Shown here piece by piece: positions 23,968-31,994 of a stretch of 43,487 bases of DNA. The DNA comes from Bacillota bacterium (lineage in GTDB: Bacteria; Bacillota; Clostridia; Acetivibrionales; DTU013): positions 1 through 43,487 of the forward strand of contig JAEZCO010000113.1 of assembly GCA_023433505.1 (NCBI GenBank), written 5' to 3'. Numbering within the stretch: position 1 is the stretch's first letter; each line of letters begins with the position of its first letter. Made by a program: the position numbers and the translations under genes. Below the pieces are notes generated by a model. The model saw only the letters and a list, made by a program, of their open reading frames with translations, did not search any database and was not told the origin of the DNA.

Positions 23968-24702
23968 ATGCGGGTAAATGCAACAGATATCAAGAATAAT
24001 CTGGGGGAATACTTAAGATACTGCGAAAAAGAGGATGTAATCATCACCAAGCACGGCAAGGACATTGCCGTGCTAAAAGCATTGGGGAGTGTGCCTGTTG
24101 TGCGCGAAAGAGCAGAGGCATACCATGTTTCAAACGACAGCGAGCCAATAGCGAAAATGACCTATGAAGAATACCGAAAATTCATGGAAGGTAAAGACGA
24201 GCATGAAAAGTATGAACTGATCGATGGCTTGCTTTATTTTACTTCTTCTCCGAATATTTTCCACCAACATGCTTTGTCAAAATTGCATATCGCATTCTCC
24301 AATTGGCTTGCAGGAAAGAAATGCGAGGTGTACTTTTCACCCTTTGATATCCTATTGAATATTCATAGAGAGAATCCGGATGTGGTGCAGCCTGATCTGA
24401 TGGTTATCTGCGATCTGGATGAACATCTGGACGAAGACGGCTATTATCGTGGTGTCCCCACGCTTGTAATGGAAATCTTATCGAAATCAAGCAGAAGAAA
24501 GGACATGCTTTTGAAGTTAAATCTATATATGCAGTCGGGTGTGCAGGAGTACTGGGTTGTAAATCCCCTGAACAAGGAAATATCCGTGTATTTTTTTGTG
24601 GATAAGGATATTAAGGACAGCAGGAACTGCATCATGGGAATGACTTGCAATTCTTTTATATTTGAAGGGCTGGAGGTAAAGCTGGAGAATATTTTCAAGT
24701 GA
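23968..24702 (+). CDS. Phd/YefM antitoxin domain fused to Uma2-like nuclease domain
   Basis: A 244-residue two-domain protein. Residues about 1-40 (RVNATDIKNNLGEYLRYC, then DVIITKHGKDIAVLKAL) are a Phd/YefM antitoxin domain, normally a dimeric DNA-binding autorepressor. Residues about 65-244 match the Uma2 (DUF820) family, a PD-(D/E)xK nuclease-like fold: Glu83, QPDLMV (Asp143), GVPTLVMEILS (Glu169), Lys183, and the family ending GVQEYWVVNP. Uma2 function is not established. No separate toxin gene adjoins it. ATG 23968 follows AGGCGGTG; the GTG three codons earlier overlaps that site. The gene has its own consensus promoter with a repeated operator, so it is probably self-regulated and mobile as a unit. 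Confidence 0.88.
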   Translation: MRVNATDIKNNLGEYLRYCEKEDVIITKHGKDIAVLKALGSVPVVRERAEAYHVSNDSEPIAKMTYEEYRKFMEGKDEHEKYELIDGLLYFTSSPNIFHQHALSKLHIAFSNWLAGKKCEVYFSPFDILLNIHRENPDVVQPDLMVICDLDEHLDEDGYYRGVPTLVMEILSKSSRRKDMLLKLNLYMQSGVQEYWVVNPLNKEISVYFFVDKDIKDSRNCIMGMTCNSFIFEGLEVKLENIFK

Positions 24703-24770
24703 TTTCGTTGATTAAAGCCATATGACGTTCTTTTGCCGGCAAACTGCAATTGCAAAATCCAGGATTGGAC

Positions 24771-24799
24771 TTGTAAAAGATTGGCCGATTGAGTATAGT
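24771..24799 (+). promoter_or_regulatory. Sigma-A promoter for the ABC-F gene
   Basis: TTGTAA (24771-24776) and TATAGT (24794-24799), 17-bp spacer, about 30 bases before the ribosome binding site of the ABC-F gene. Confidence 0.6.
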
Positions 24800-24836
24800 A
24801 ATGTATATCATTAGGTTACTTTAAAGGAGTAGGAAT

Positions 24837-26753
24837 TTGCATATTTTATCGGCTGAAGGAATTTCAAAAAGCTATAGCGAGAAGATATTATTCGACAATA
24901 TCTCCTTAGGTATAAACGAAGGCGAGAAAATCGGCCTCATCGGCATCAATGGGACGGGGAAGTCCACGCTTCTGAAAATCCTTGCAGGGGAAGAGACGCC
25001 GGATACCGGAAGCCTTGTTACCGTAAAGGGCATAAGGGTCGGCTATTTGCCTCAAAGTCCTGCATTCGATGCCAACACCACAGTGCTTCAGCATGTTTTC
25101 AAAGGCAATTCTCCGCAAATGCAGCTGCTCAGGGAATATGAGGATTGCCTGCAAAAGGCGGAGGAAAATCCGGGAGACCCGCAAACCGGGAAAAGGCTTG
25201 TGGCCTTAAATCAGAGAATGGACGCGGCGGGGGCCTGGAACACCGAAAGTGAAGCAAAAAACATACTTACAAAGCTGGGAATCCATGATTTCCATGCGGA
25301 TATCGGTACTCTTTCCGGCGGACAGAAGAAGCGGGTGGCCATGGCCTTCTCCCTGATCACTCCCTCGGACCTGCTCATTCTTGACGAGCCTACCAACCAT
25401 ATAGACAACGATACCGTGGACTGGCTGGAAAAATACCTGAACAGCCGGAAAGGCGCATTGCTTATGGTTACTCACGACAGGTATTTCCTGGACCGTGTGG
25501 CAAACCGCATCATTGAGCTGGATAGGGGCAGGCTTTTCAGCTATCAGGCAAATTACAGCAAATACCTGGAGATGAAGGCTGAGAGGGAGGAGCTGGAGCA
25601 GTCCGTTGAGAGAAAGCGCCACAGCCTTTTCCGCAGTGAGCTGGAATGGATAAGAAAAGGGGCGCAAGCCCGTTCTACGAAACAAAAAGCCAGGATTGAC
25701 AGGTTTCAGACGCTTCAGGACGAAAAGGACCTGGGCGCCGTTCAAAATATAGAAATCAATGCCGGGGCAGCCCGTCTCGGGAAAAAGATCATCGAGCTGT
25801 CCGATGTGTCTAAAAGCTTTCCCGGAGTAGATTTAATCAACAACTTCAGTTACATTTTATTAAGAGACGACAGGATAGGCATCATCGGGCCTAACGGCAG
25901 CGGCAAGTCCACTTTGCTGAAAATGATTGCGGGTCGGCTGCTGCCGGACGGTGGAAGCGTTGTTACCGGCGAAACCGTGAAAATCGGCTACTTCGGGCAG
26001 GAAAATGCCGAGGTGGAGCCTAATCTCAGGGTCATTGAGTATATCCGTGAAGAAGCAGAGTTTATCACCACAAGGGAAGGCGACATTACGGCAGCTCAAA
26101 TGCTGGAAATGTTTCTGTTTCCGCCCGCAGTGCAATGGACGCCGGTTTCCAGGCTGTCAGGCGGTGAGAAAAGGCGGCTTTATCTTTTGCGGATCCTCAT
26201 GGGCGCTCCCAACATCCTTCTGCTGGATGAGCCTACCAATGATCTGGATATTCAAACCCTTGCCATCCTTGAGAACTACATAGATGATTTTCCCGGAGCG
26301 GTGGTGGCGGTGTCCCATGACCGGTATTTTCTCGACAGGGTGACGGAGAAGCTTTTTGTGTTCGCCGGCAGCGGAAAGGTGGAGAAATTTACCGGGAACT
26401 ATTCCGATTACAGCGAGAGCATGGCGGCTTCCGTAGCCGAAGCAGAAAACAGGAATAATCCTCCCGTTATTGGGAAAAAGACATATAGTGCGGAAAATAA
26501 TAAATCCAAAGCTCCGAAATTCACTTTTAAGGAGCAAAGGGAATTTGAACAGATTGATGATATTATCGCAGGGCTGGAGTCGGAATTAAAGAAGACAAAC
26601 GAGGATATAAACGGTGCCGCCAGCGATTTTCAGCGGCTTCCAGGTCTCCTTGCAGAGAAAGAGCACCTGGAAAAGCAGCTGGATGCGGCAGTAGAGCGCT
26701 GGGCCTATTTAAACGAAATATATGAAAAGATGGATAAAGGAGATATGAAATAG
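24837..26753 (+). CDS. ABC-F family ATPase (Uup-like)
   Basis: A 638-residue protein with two ABC ATPase domains and no membrane segments, the ABC-F layout of ribosome-acting factors. Domain 1 has Walker A GINGTGKST, signature LSGGQKKR and Walker B LILDEPTNHID. Domain 2 has GPNGSGKST (about residue 350), LSGGEKRR and LLLDEPTNDLD. The interdomain linker (about 240-310) is charged and helical (SELEWIRKGAQARSTKQKAR), and residues about 555-635 form a coiled-coil C-terminal domain, both as in Uup. Likely roles are ribosome rescue or assembly, or DNA transactions reported for Uup; antibiotic protection is less likely. The start is TTG 24837 with AAGGAG upstream. The helicase gene follows with no gap. 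Confidence 0.93.
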   Translation: MHILSAEGISKSYSEKILFDNISLGINEGEKIGLIGINGTGKSTLLKILAGEETPDTGSLVTVKGIRVGYLPQSPAFDANTTVLQHVFKGNSPQMQLLREYEDCLQKAEENPGDPQTGKRLVALNQRMDAAGAWNTESEAKNILTKLGIHDFHADIGTLSGGQKKRVAMAFSLITPSDLLILDEPTNHIDNDTVDWLEKYLNSRKGALLMVTHDRYFLDRVANRIIELDRGRLFSYQANYSKYLEMKAEREELEQSVERKRHSLFRSELEWIRKGAQARSTKQKARIDRFQTLQDEKDLGAVQNIEINAGAARLGKKIIELSDVSKSFPGVDLINNFSYILLRDDRIGIIGPNGSGKSTLLKMIAGRLLPDGGSVVTGETVKIGYFGQENAEVEPNLRVIEYIREEAEFITTREGDITAAQMLEMFLFPPAVQWTPVSRLSGGEKRRLYLLRILMGAPNILLLDEPTNDLDIQTLAILENYIDDFPGAVVAVSHDRYFLDRVTEKLFVFAGSGKVEKFTGNYSDYSESMAASVAEAENRNNPPVIGKKTYSAENNKSKAPKFTFKEQREFEQIDDIIAGLESELKKTNEDINGAASDFQRLPGLLAEKEHLEKQLDAAVERWAYLNEIYEKMDKGDMK

Positions 26754-27890
26754 ATGTTTGAGTCACTGGGCTTACGAGCCACCCTGGTCGATGCATTGAG
26801 GCATGAAAGCATAACAACCCCCACGGATGTGCAGACGAAGGCGATTCCGCCGGCCATGAAAAACAGGGACCTTATCGTGCAGTCGGAAACAGGCACGGGA
26901 AAGACACTGGCGTTTCTGCTCCCCTTATTTGAAAAGCTGGACTTTGGCAAAAAGGAAATGCAGGCAATTGTGCTGGTGCCTACCCATGAACTGGCGATCC
27001 AGATTTTAAGGCAGATTGAACGCCTTGCCGGAAATTCGGAGCTAAAGGCCAATGCGGCTCCCATTATCGGCAATGTGAATATTGACAGGCAAATCGAGAA
27101 GCTGAAGGAGAAGCCCCATATCCTCGTGGGTTCTCCGGGCAGGATCCTCGAGCTGATCAAAAAGAAGAAAATAACGGCCCATACGGTTAAAACCATCGTC
27201 ATCGACGAAGCGGACAGGCTTATGGACGATAACAATATCGAGTCTGTGAAGGCTGTGGTTAAAAGTACGCTAAAAGAGCGGCAACTAATGATGTTTTCGG
27301 CGTCGATCACAAAGGAAACCGTCGCAAGGGCTTCCGAGATAATGAAAGAACCGGAAATTATCCGCAGCTCGCAAAGCACCCCGGTACCCGAACAAATCCG
27401 GCATTGGTATTTTGTCGCGGAGGAAAGGGACAAAATTGAGGTTTTACGAAAGCTTGTAAGAATCCTCAATCCGGAAAAAGCCATTGCCTTTGTCAGCCAG
27501 GGCAAAGAAATTGAAATCATGGCGGAAAAGCTGAAATACCACGGCATTAAGGCGGAGGGCATCCATGGGGCCAATATCAAATCCGACAGGAAAAAGACCA
27601 TGGAGGATTTCCGGTCAGGCAAGCTGCAGCTGCTGGTGTCGTCGGACCTGGCGGCCAGGGGGCTGCATATTGAGGGCGTTACACATATTTTTAACCTGAA
27701 CATTCCGGAAAATGCAAAGGATTATTTGCACAGGGCAGGTCGGACCGGAAGAGCCGGCAATGCCGGAAATGCTGTTTCCATTGTTACGGAAAGGGAAATC
27801 CCGCTGGTCAGAATGTATGAAAAGACTTTGAAAATCGACATGGAAGCCAAAGCGATGTACAAGGGCGAAATTGTCTCGGGGAGAAAATGA
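26754..27890 (+). CDS. DEAD-box RNA helicase, minimal form
   Basis: A 378-residue ATP-dependent RNA helicase consisting only of the two RecA-like domains. Visible motifs: Q motif (TPTDVQTKAIP), Walker A SETGTGKT, Ia VPTHELAIQ, GG-type GSPGRILEL, DEAD box VIDEADRL, motif V DLAARGLHIEG and motif VI HRAGRTGRAG. Motif III is SAS (FSASITKE) rather than the usual SAT, a conservative change. There is no C-terminal RNA-binding extension. The ATG follows the ABC-F stop directly; AAAGGAG lies about 10 bases upstream. Pairing with an ABC-F suggests a shared job in ribosome assembly or cold adaptation (inference). Confidence 0.95.
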   Translation: MFESLGLRATLVDALRHESITTPTDVQTKAIPPAMKNRDLIVQSETGTGKTLAFLLPLFEKLDFGKKEMQAIVLVPTHELAIQILRQIERLAGNSELKANAAPIIGNVNIDRQIEKLKEKPHILVGSPGRILELIKKKKITAHTVKTIVIDEADRLMDDNNIESVKAVVKSTLKERQLMMFSASITKETVARASEIMKEPEIIRSSQSTPVPEQIRHWYFVAEERDKIEVLRKLVRILNPEKAIAFVSQGKEIEIMAEKLKYHGIKAEGIHGANIKSDRKKTMEDFRSGKLQLLVSSDLAARGLHIEGVTHIFNLNIPENAKDYLHRAGRTGRAGNAGNAVSIVTEREIPLVRMYEKTLKIDMEAKAMYKGEIVSGRK

Positions 27891-28046
27891 TCGGCATACT
27901 GCACAGGAGACAATAGACATTTCCTGTTACATCGCGTATCATTACTATAGAGTTGGCTAGTATTTTCAAGCAGGATGAATTGGAAAGTTCAGCGGCCCTA
28001 ATCAGAAGGCAGTTGATTTTCTCTGCGATGCAGCAAGGGGGCAGTT

Positions 28047-29207
28047 ATGTATGTGATCACCTATTCACTCAGGGATGACAGAAGTGATTCTAACGGCTAT
28101 TATCTTGATATAGCAAGCTTTACCGATGAAGTTTCAGCGGAAACAGCCATTTTGGCAGGGCCTATCATAAAGGGGTATGCTAACCATACCGCCGAAAAAA
28201 CCGGAACCAAAGTAAGAGCAGAGGAAGAATACGGTTTTGAGTTTCTTGTGCTGGGTACCCTGTGGAAAATTTACGGCGGGGATGCAACGGGACTGGAGGC
28301 AATCCCCAGGCAATTGCTTACGGGCCTTGCCAGGCTCCGTGAACAGGGGGGAAGCCTGAAGCCCGGCATTGATTTTATCCGTGGGATTTTGTCCACCCTT
28401 TTCCTGTCCCCCGGTTTGTATGACAACCTGTTTATTGCGGACCCGAGCCTGGAGCAAATGGAAAAGCTTTTAAACTGGCTGGATGCCACCGGCGAATTCG
28501 ACAGGGAGGTCAAAAGACTCAGAGACTGGCAGCGATACCTTGAGACCCAGGATAGTAAAACAGTATCGGACATCATCGCTACGGCAATAACACTTGCTGT
28601 GTGGTTTGAAGCCCGCAGCGGAGAGGTTCTCGGCAGGTACACCGCCAATGTGGACAGGTATCTCAATGAAGTCCGCGATGAGCATTACTGGCAGGAGGAT
28701 GTTATTTTCTGCGGACGCCGAAGGGCGGAGTACCATATGAACATGGTAGGCGCCGAAATTATGAACAGGGTATATAAAGCAGCTTTTGACAGGACTCAGC
28801 GGAAAACAGTGCTGCTGCCTGCGTGTATGCGGCTTTTGCCGGCCGGAAAATGTAAGGCGGTGGAGTCGGGGAATACCCTTCGATGCGTGGGTTGTACCGC
28901 CGAATGCAGTGTCAACAGACTTCGGACACTGGGAATCCGGCATAAGTTTGAGGTTTCCATGGTTTCCCACGAATCCTCCATCTCCGCCGCTAAAACGGAC
29001 AAAGCCGGCATAAACTCCGATACGGGAGTAATAGGCATCGCATGTGTGCTGAACCTGGTTTCAGGCGGATGGATGCTGGACGACAAGGGCATACCCGCGC
29101 AATGTGTGCTCCTTGATTACTGCGGCTGCAAAAACCATTGGAGCCGAGAAGGCATGCCTACCGAAATCAATGTGGAGAGGCTTATGAAGGTACTTAATCC
29201 GGGATAA
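28047..29207 (+). CDS. DUF116 domain protein with extra N-terminal domain
   Basis: A 386-residue cytoplasmic protein. The C-terminal part (about 245-380) has the features of DUF116: LLPACMRLLP, a cysteine cluster (CKAVESGNTLRCVGCTAECS), GVIGIACVLNLVSGGW, and a final DYCGCKNHW. The conserved cysteines suggest an iron-sulfur or other metal centre, but the family has no established biochemical role. Residues 1-240 form a helical region I do not recognise. The gene stands alone between the helicase and a locus of carbohydrate genes; GGGGGC is the only purine-rich site before the ATG. Function unknown. Confidence 0.78.
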   Translation: MYVITYSLRDDRSDSNGYYLDIASFTDEVSAETAILAGPIIKGYANHTAEKTGTKVRAEEEYGFEFLVLGTLWKIYGGDATGLEAIPRQLLTGLARLREQGGSLKPGIDFIRGILSTLFLSPGLYDNLFIADPSLEQMEKLLNWLDATGEFDREVKRLRDWQRYLETQDSKTVSDIIATAITLAVWFEARSGEVLGRYTANVDRYLNEVRDEHYWQEDVIFCGRRRAEYHMNMVGAEIMNRVYKAAFDRTQRKTVLLPACMRLLPAGKCKAVESGNTLRCVGCTAECSVNRLRTLGIRHKFEVSMVSHESSISAAKTDKAGINSDTGVIGIACVLNLVSGGWMLDDKGIPAQCVLLDYCGCKNHWSREGMPTEINVERLMKVLNPG

Positions 29208-29314
29208 GCAAACGCTTACGGCCCGTATTCCCCTTAAATGGCAATGTATTTGTCTATTGGAACTATTTATAATTTTTTACTGTCAATAGGATGGAACGCG
29301 GAAGGAGAAAAGAT

Positions 29315-30346
29315 ATGCTTTTAAAGGACTTAAAAGAAACAATGCTTATACCTGGAAAAGAAATTATCATCAATAAAATGGCCAGGATCAGAGAAAAGGA
29401 CATCCACTTGATATCCATTACCCTGGAAGAACACAGAAAGGTGCTTTGGGCGATGTGTCATATGCCCCGCAGCTCGGATGATGTGAAGGTCTTGACGGAA
29501 AGGACGGGGCCTGTCACAAACCGGGAAAAAATGCTCAATAATCTGGGCAGTGAAAGGAATTCTTTCAGGATGCATCTATCGGAAGTAACGCTGCAGGAGC
29601 ATAAGATGACTGTTTCTTCTTCCGGCGCACGAGGGATGAATCATATGAATTATGAGGGGTATATGCAGCTGCAGCATTTTATAGAAAACGGAACGATCCC
29701 TGCAATCTGGGATGAAGTTGACCTGGACAATATCGTTATCGTATCATATGAACTTGAAATGAGCGGAGAAATTCCTGAAATTGATTCGTCAAAGGAATTG
29801 GAGATCACTTTAAAACTGGGCAAGGAATTCAGACAGATGCCGATAAACCAGTCCATGCGCCTGGAATTTGGTGAAATGAAAAAAGGCGCCGGTTTTTGTT
29901 TTTATGACCCCATTGGTAAGAGGGAACGCACTTTTTATCTGGACGGGCTGGAGCATTTTGATATCTGGGAAGATGCAAAGAACAAGTATACCGACGAGTG
30001 GACGAAAGCTTTGCCGAAGGAACAGGTGGACCGGATGAAAGAACAATATCTGGCACAGCTGGAGAAAACCTGTCCCAACGGAATGGACCTGGCAGTACTT
30101 GAATATGAAATGGAAGATGGCGCCCAGCTTAATTTCTATTCCGCAGACTATCTGAATGAAACGCCGTCACCGGACTCTTCTTCCGCATTCGTGCTCCTTT
30201 TGAGCTCCGATAAACAACCGGGAATGAATGGCTTGCGCAGCAGGAAGTGCATCATTGCGCCCGTAGATAAAAACTTCAATGGCAGCATGGACGTTGAATT
30301 GTTTTCATGGTACATGGAAGTACCGGAAGAAATAATCAGGGTTTAA
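29315..30346 (+). CDS. Hypothetical protein upstream of the two-component system
   Basis: A 343-residue, soluble, acidic protein that I do not recognise. There is no signal peptide or membrane segment; the composition is mixed alpha/beta with several Met-rich stretches. The start is ATG 29315, with GGAAGGAG about 7 bases upstream; the in-frame ATG at 29291 lies before that site. It is 30 bases before the YesN-type regulator and on the same strand, so it may be co-transcribed with the sensor system. Nothing in the sequence shows its role. Confidence 0.8.
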   Translation: MLLKDLKETMLIPGKEIIINKMARIREKDIHLISITLEEHRKVLWAMCHMPRSSDDVKVLTERTGPVTNREKMLNNLGSERNSFRMHLSEVTLQEHKMTVSSSGARGMNHMNYEGYMQLQHFIENGTIPAIWDEVDLDNIVIVSYELEMSGEIPEIDSSKELEITLKLGKEFRQMPINQSMRLEFGEMKKGAGFCFYDPIGKRERTFYLDGLEHFDIWEDAKNKYTDEWTKALPKEQVDRMKEQYLAQLEKTCPNGMDLAVLEYEMEDGAQLNFYSADYLNETPSPDSSSAFVLLLSSDKQPGMNGLRSRKCIIAPVDKNFNGSMDVELFSWYMEVPEEIIRV

Positions 30347-30376
30347 GCAGGTTCGAATACCAAAAGAGGGTGTCAT

Positions 30377-31990
30377 ATGTACAGGATGCTTATTGTGGAA
30401 GACGAGAAAATAGTAAGGGAAGGTCTGAAGGATCTTTTCGACTGGAAGCGTATGGGAGTTCAGGTAGCAGCTGCGGTGGAAAGCGCAGAGAAGGCCCTGG
30501 AGTATGTTTCCGTTCATGAAATCGATATTCTCTTCACAGATATCAAGCTTTCGGGAATTACAGGCCTGGATCTGGCCAAAAAGCTGCATACAATGAATCC
30601 CGGGCTTAAGGTGATCATCACCAGCGGGTATAACGATTTTGAATACGCAAAAACAGCCATTGATCTGGATGCCTACGGATTTTTGTTAAAACCCATCGAA
30701 CCGGATGAGCTGGAACGGGTCATGGCAAAAGTTCTGAATATTTTCAACAGGGAAAACAAGGAACGAATCGAGAAAGAGAGGCTGGTCCGCCTCTTAAAGC
30801 AGAGCATGCCGCTGCTTAAAAATAAATTCTTTACGGACCTCATCTACCATACTCCGGACGAAAGCAGCACCCTGGAGAATCTGGGCTATTTCGGGATATC
30901 CGTTATTCCGGGCCAGTTTGTTGCCATGGCCATCGAGATTGACGACTTTGAAAACCTGAAGGAGGGAAAAACCCAGGAAAAGATCTATCTGCTCACCTTG
31001 GAAGTGCTTGAGAGCATCAGCGCACCTATTGACAATGTCATACACATGCCTTTTCATATCTCCGGAGCCTGGTTTTGCTCCATCGTAAATACCGGGGCGG
31101 AACCGGGGAAAAATGTGCATGAAAAAATTGCCGCCGTAGCCAGAGAGTTGAAAAGAAGGATCAATGATTCATGCAATTTGAGCGCAACGGTGGGGATCGG
31201 CAAATCCGTCAATAAAATCACCGAGATTAAATTCTCCTTCAAAAGTGCCTGCAATGCGGTGGATTTTAAATTTATCATGGGCACGAACCAGATCATCAAT
31301 TATAAAGACGCCTATATCGGTGACCCGAAAGAACCGGTGGAGGATATCGAGAGCTACCATAAAAAAATCCTGTCGGGCCTGGAAGTGTGTGACAGGGAAA
31401 TGGTCAATAAAAATCTGGGCATTCTTTTTGATAAGCTTAAAAGCAATCATTCGCTTACCAACATCTATATGCGCAACATATCCATCGACTTACTTGCCAG
31501 GACCTCCGTCAAGCTTTTGGATATGAATGAAAGCTTTGAAAGGATTTTCGGCAAAGAGACCCTGATATGGGATAAAATTATGCGGTTTGATACCATTTTT
31601 GATCTCCAACTGTGGATGCACAATATTTTCCATGCGGTCATGGATTATTTATCCAAAAAGAAAGATACCCATAATAAAAAAATTATTACTGAGATACTGA
31701 AGTTCATTGAAGCGAACTACAGTAAAAATTTAGCCATTTCCGACATCTCCAATGAAGTGTATCTTTCCTCCAATTACATCAGCATGATTTTTAAAAAAGA
31801 GACAGGTGAGAATTTTACCGATTACCTCATTCGGTATAAGCTGGAGAAAGCCCGGCAAATGCTGAGAGAGACAAATTTAAAAGTATACCAGATAGGCAAT
31901 ATGGTCGGTTACAGCAATATTTCCTACTTTTGTTCCATTTTTAAGAATTTATATGGAGTGAGTCCCGGTGAATACAGGGAGAGAGTTTAA
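30377..31990 (+). CDS. YesN-type response regulator with AraC DNA-binding domain
   Basis: A 537-residue response regulator. The receiver domain (1-120) has the acidic pair E8/D9, phospho-acceptor Asp55 (LFTDIKLSG), Thr/Ser in ITSGYNDF and Lys in LLKPIEP. The middle region (about 150-430) is a long linker seen in YesN proteins. The C-terminal AraC domain (about 435-537) holds two helix-turn-helix motifs, ending in VGYSNISYFCSIFKNLYGVSPGEYRE. Such regulators activate nearby glycan transport and lyase genes. It overlaps or abuts the sensor kinase gene, the usual YesMN order here inverted to regulator first. Confidence 0.95.
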   Translation: MYRMLIVEDEKIVREGLKDLFDWKRMGVQVAAAVESAEKALEYVSVHEIDILFTDIKLSGITGLDLAKKLHTMNPGLKVIITSGYNDFEYAKTAIDLDAYGFLLKPIEPDELERVMAKVLNIFNRENKERIEKERLVRLLKQSMPLLKNKFFTDLIYHTPDESSTLENLGYFGISVIPGQFVAMAIEIDDFENLKEGKTQEKIYLLTLEVLESISAPIDNVIHMPFHISGAWFCSIVNTGAEPGKNVHEKIAAVARELKRRINDSCNLSATVGIGKSVNKITEIKFSFKSACNAVDFKFIMGTNQIINYKDAYIGDPKEPVEDIESYHKKILSGLEVCDREMVNKNLGILFDKLKSNHSLTNIYMRNISIDLLARTSVKLLDMNESFERIFGKETLIWDKIMRFDTIFDLQLWMHNIFHAVMDYLSKKKDTHNKKIITEILKFIEANYSKNLAISDISNEVYLSSNYISMIFKKETGENFTDYLIRYKLEKARQMLRETNLKVYQIGNMVGYSNISYFCSIFKNLYGVSPGEYRERV

Positions 31991-31994
31991 GGCC

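Noticed and set aside
24732..24743. Palindrome TTTGCCGGCAAA as terminator of the Phd-Uma2 gene
   Set aside because: No loop of workable size and no T-run; it is probably chance or a binding site.
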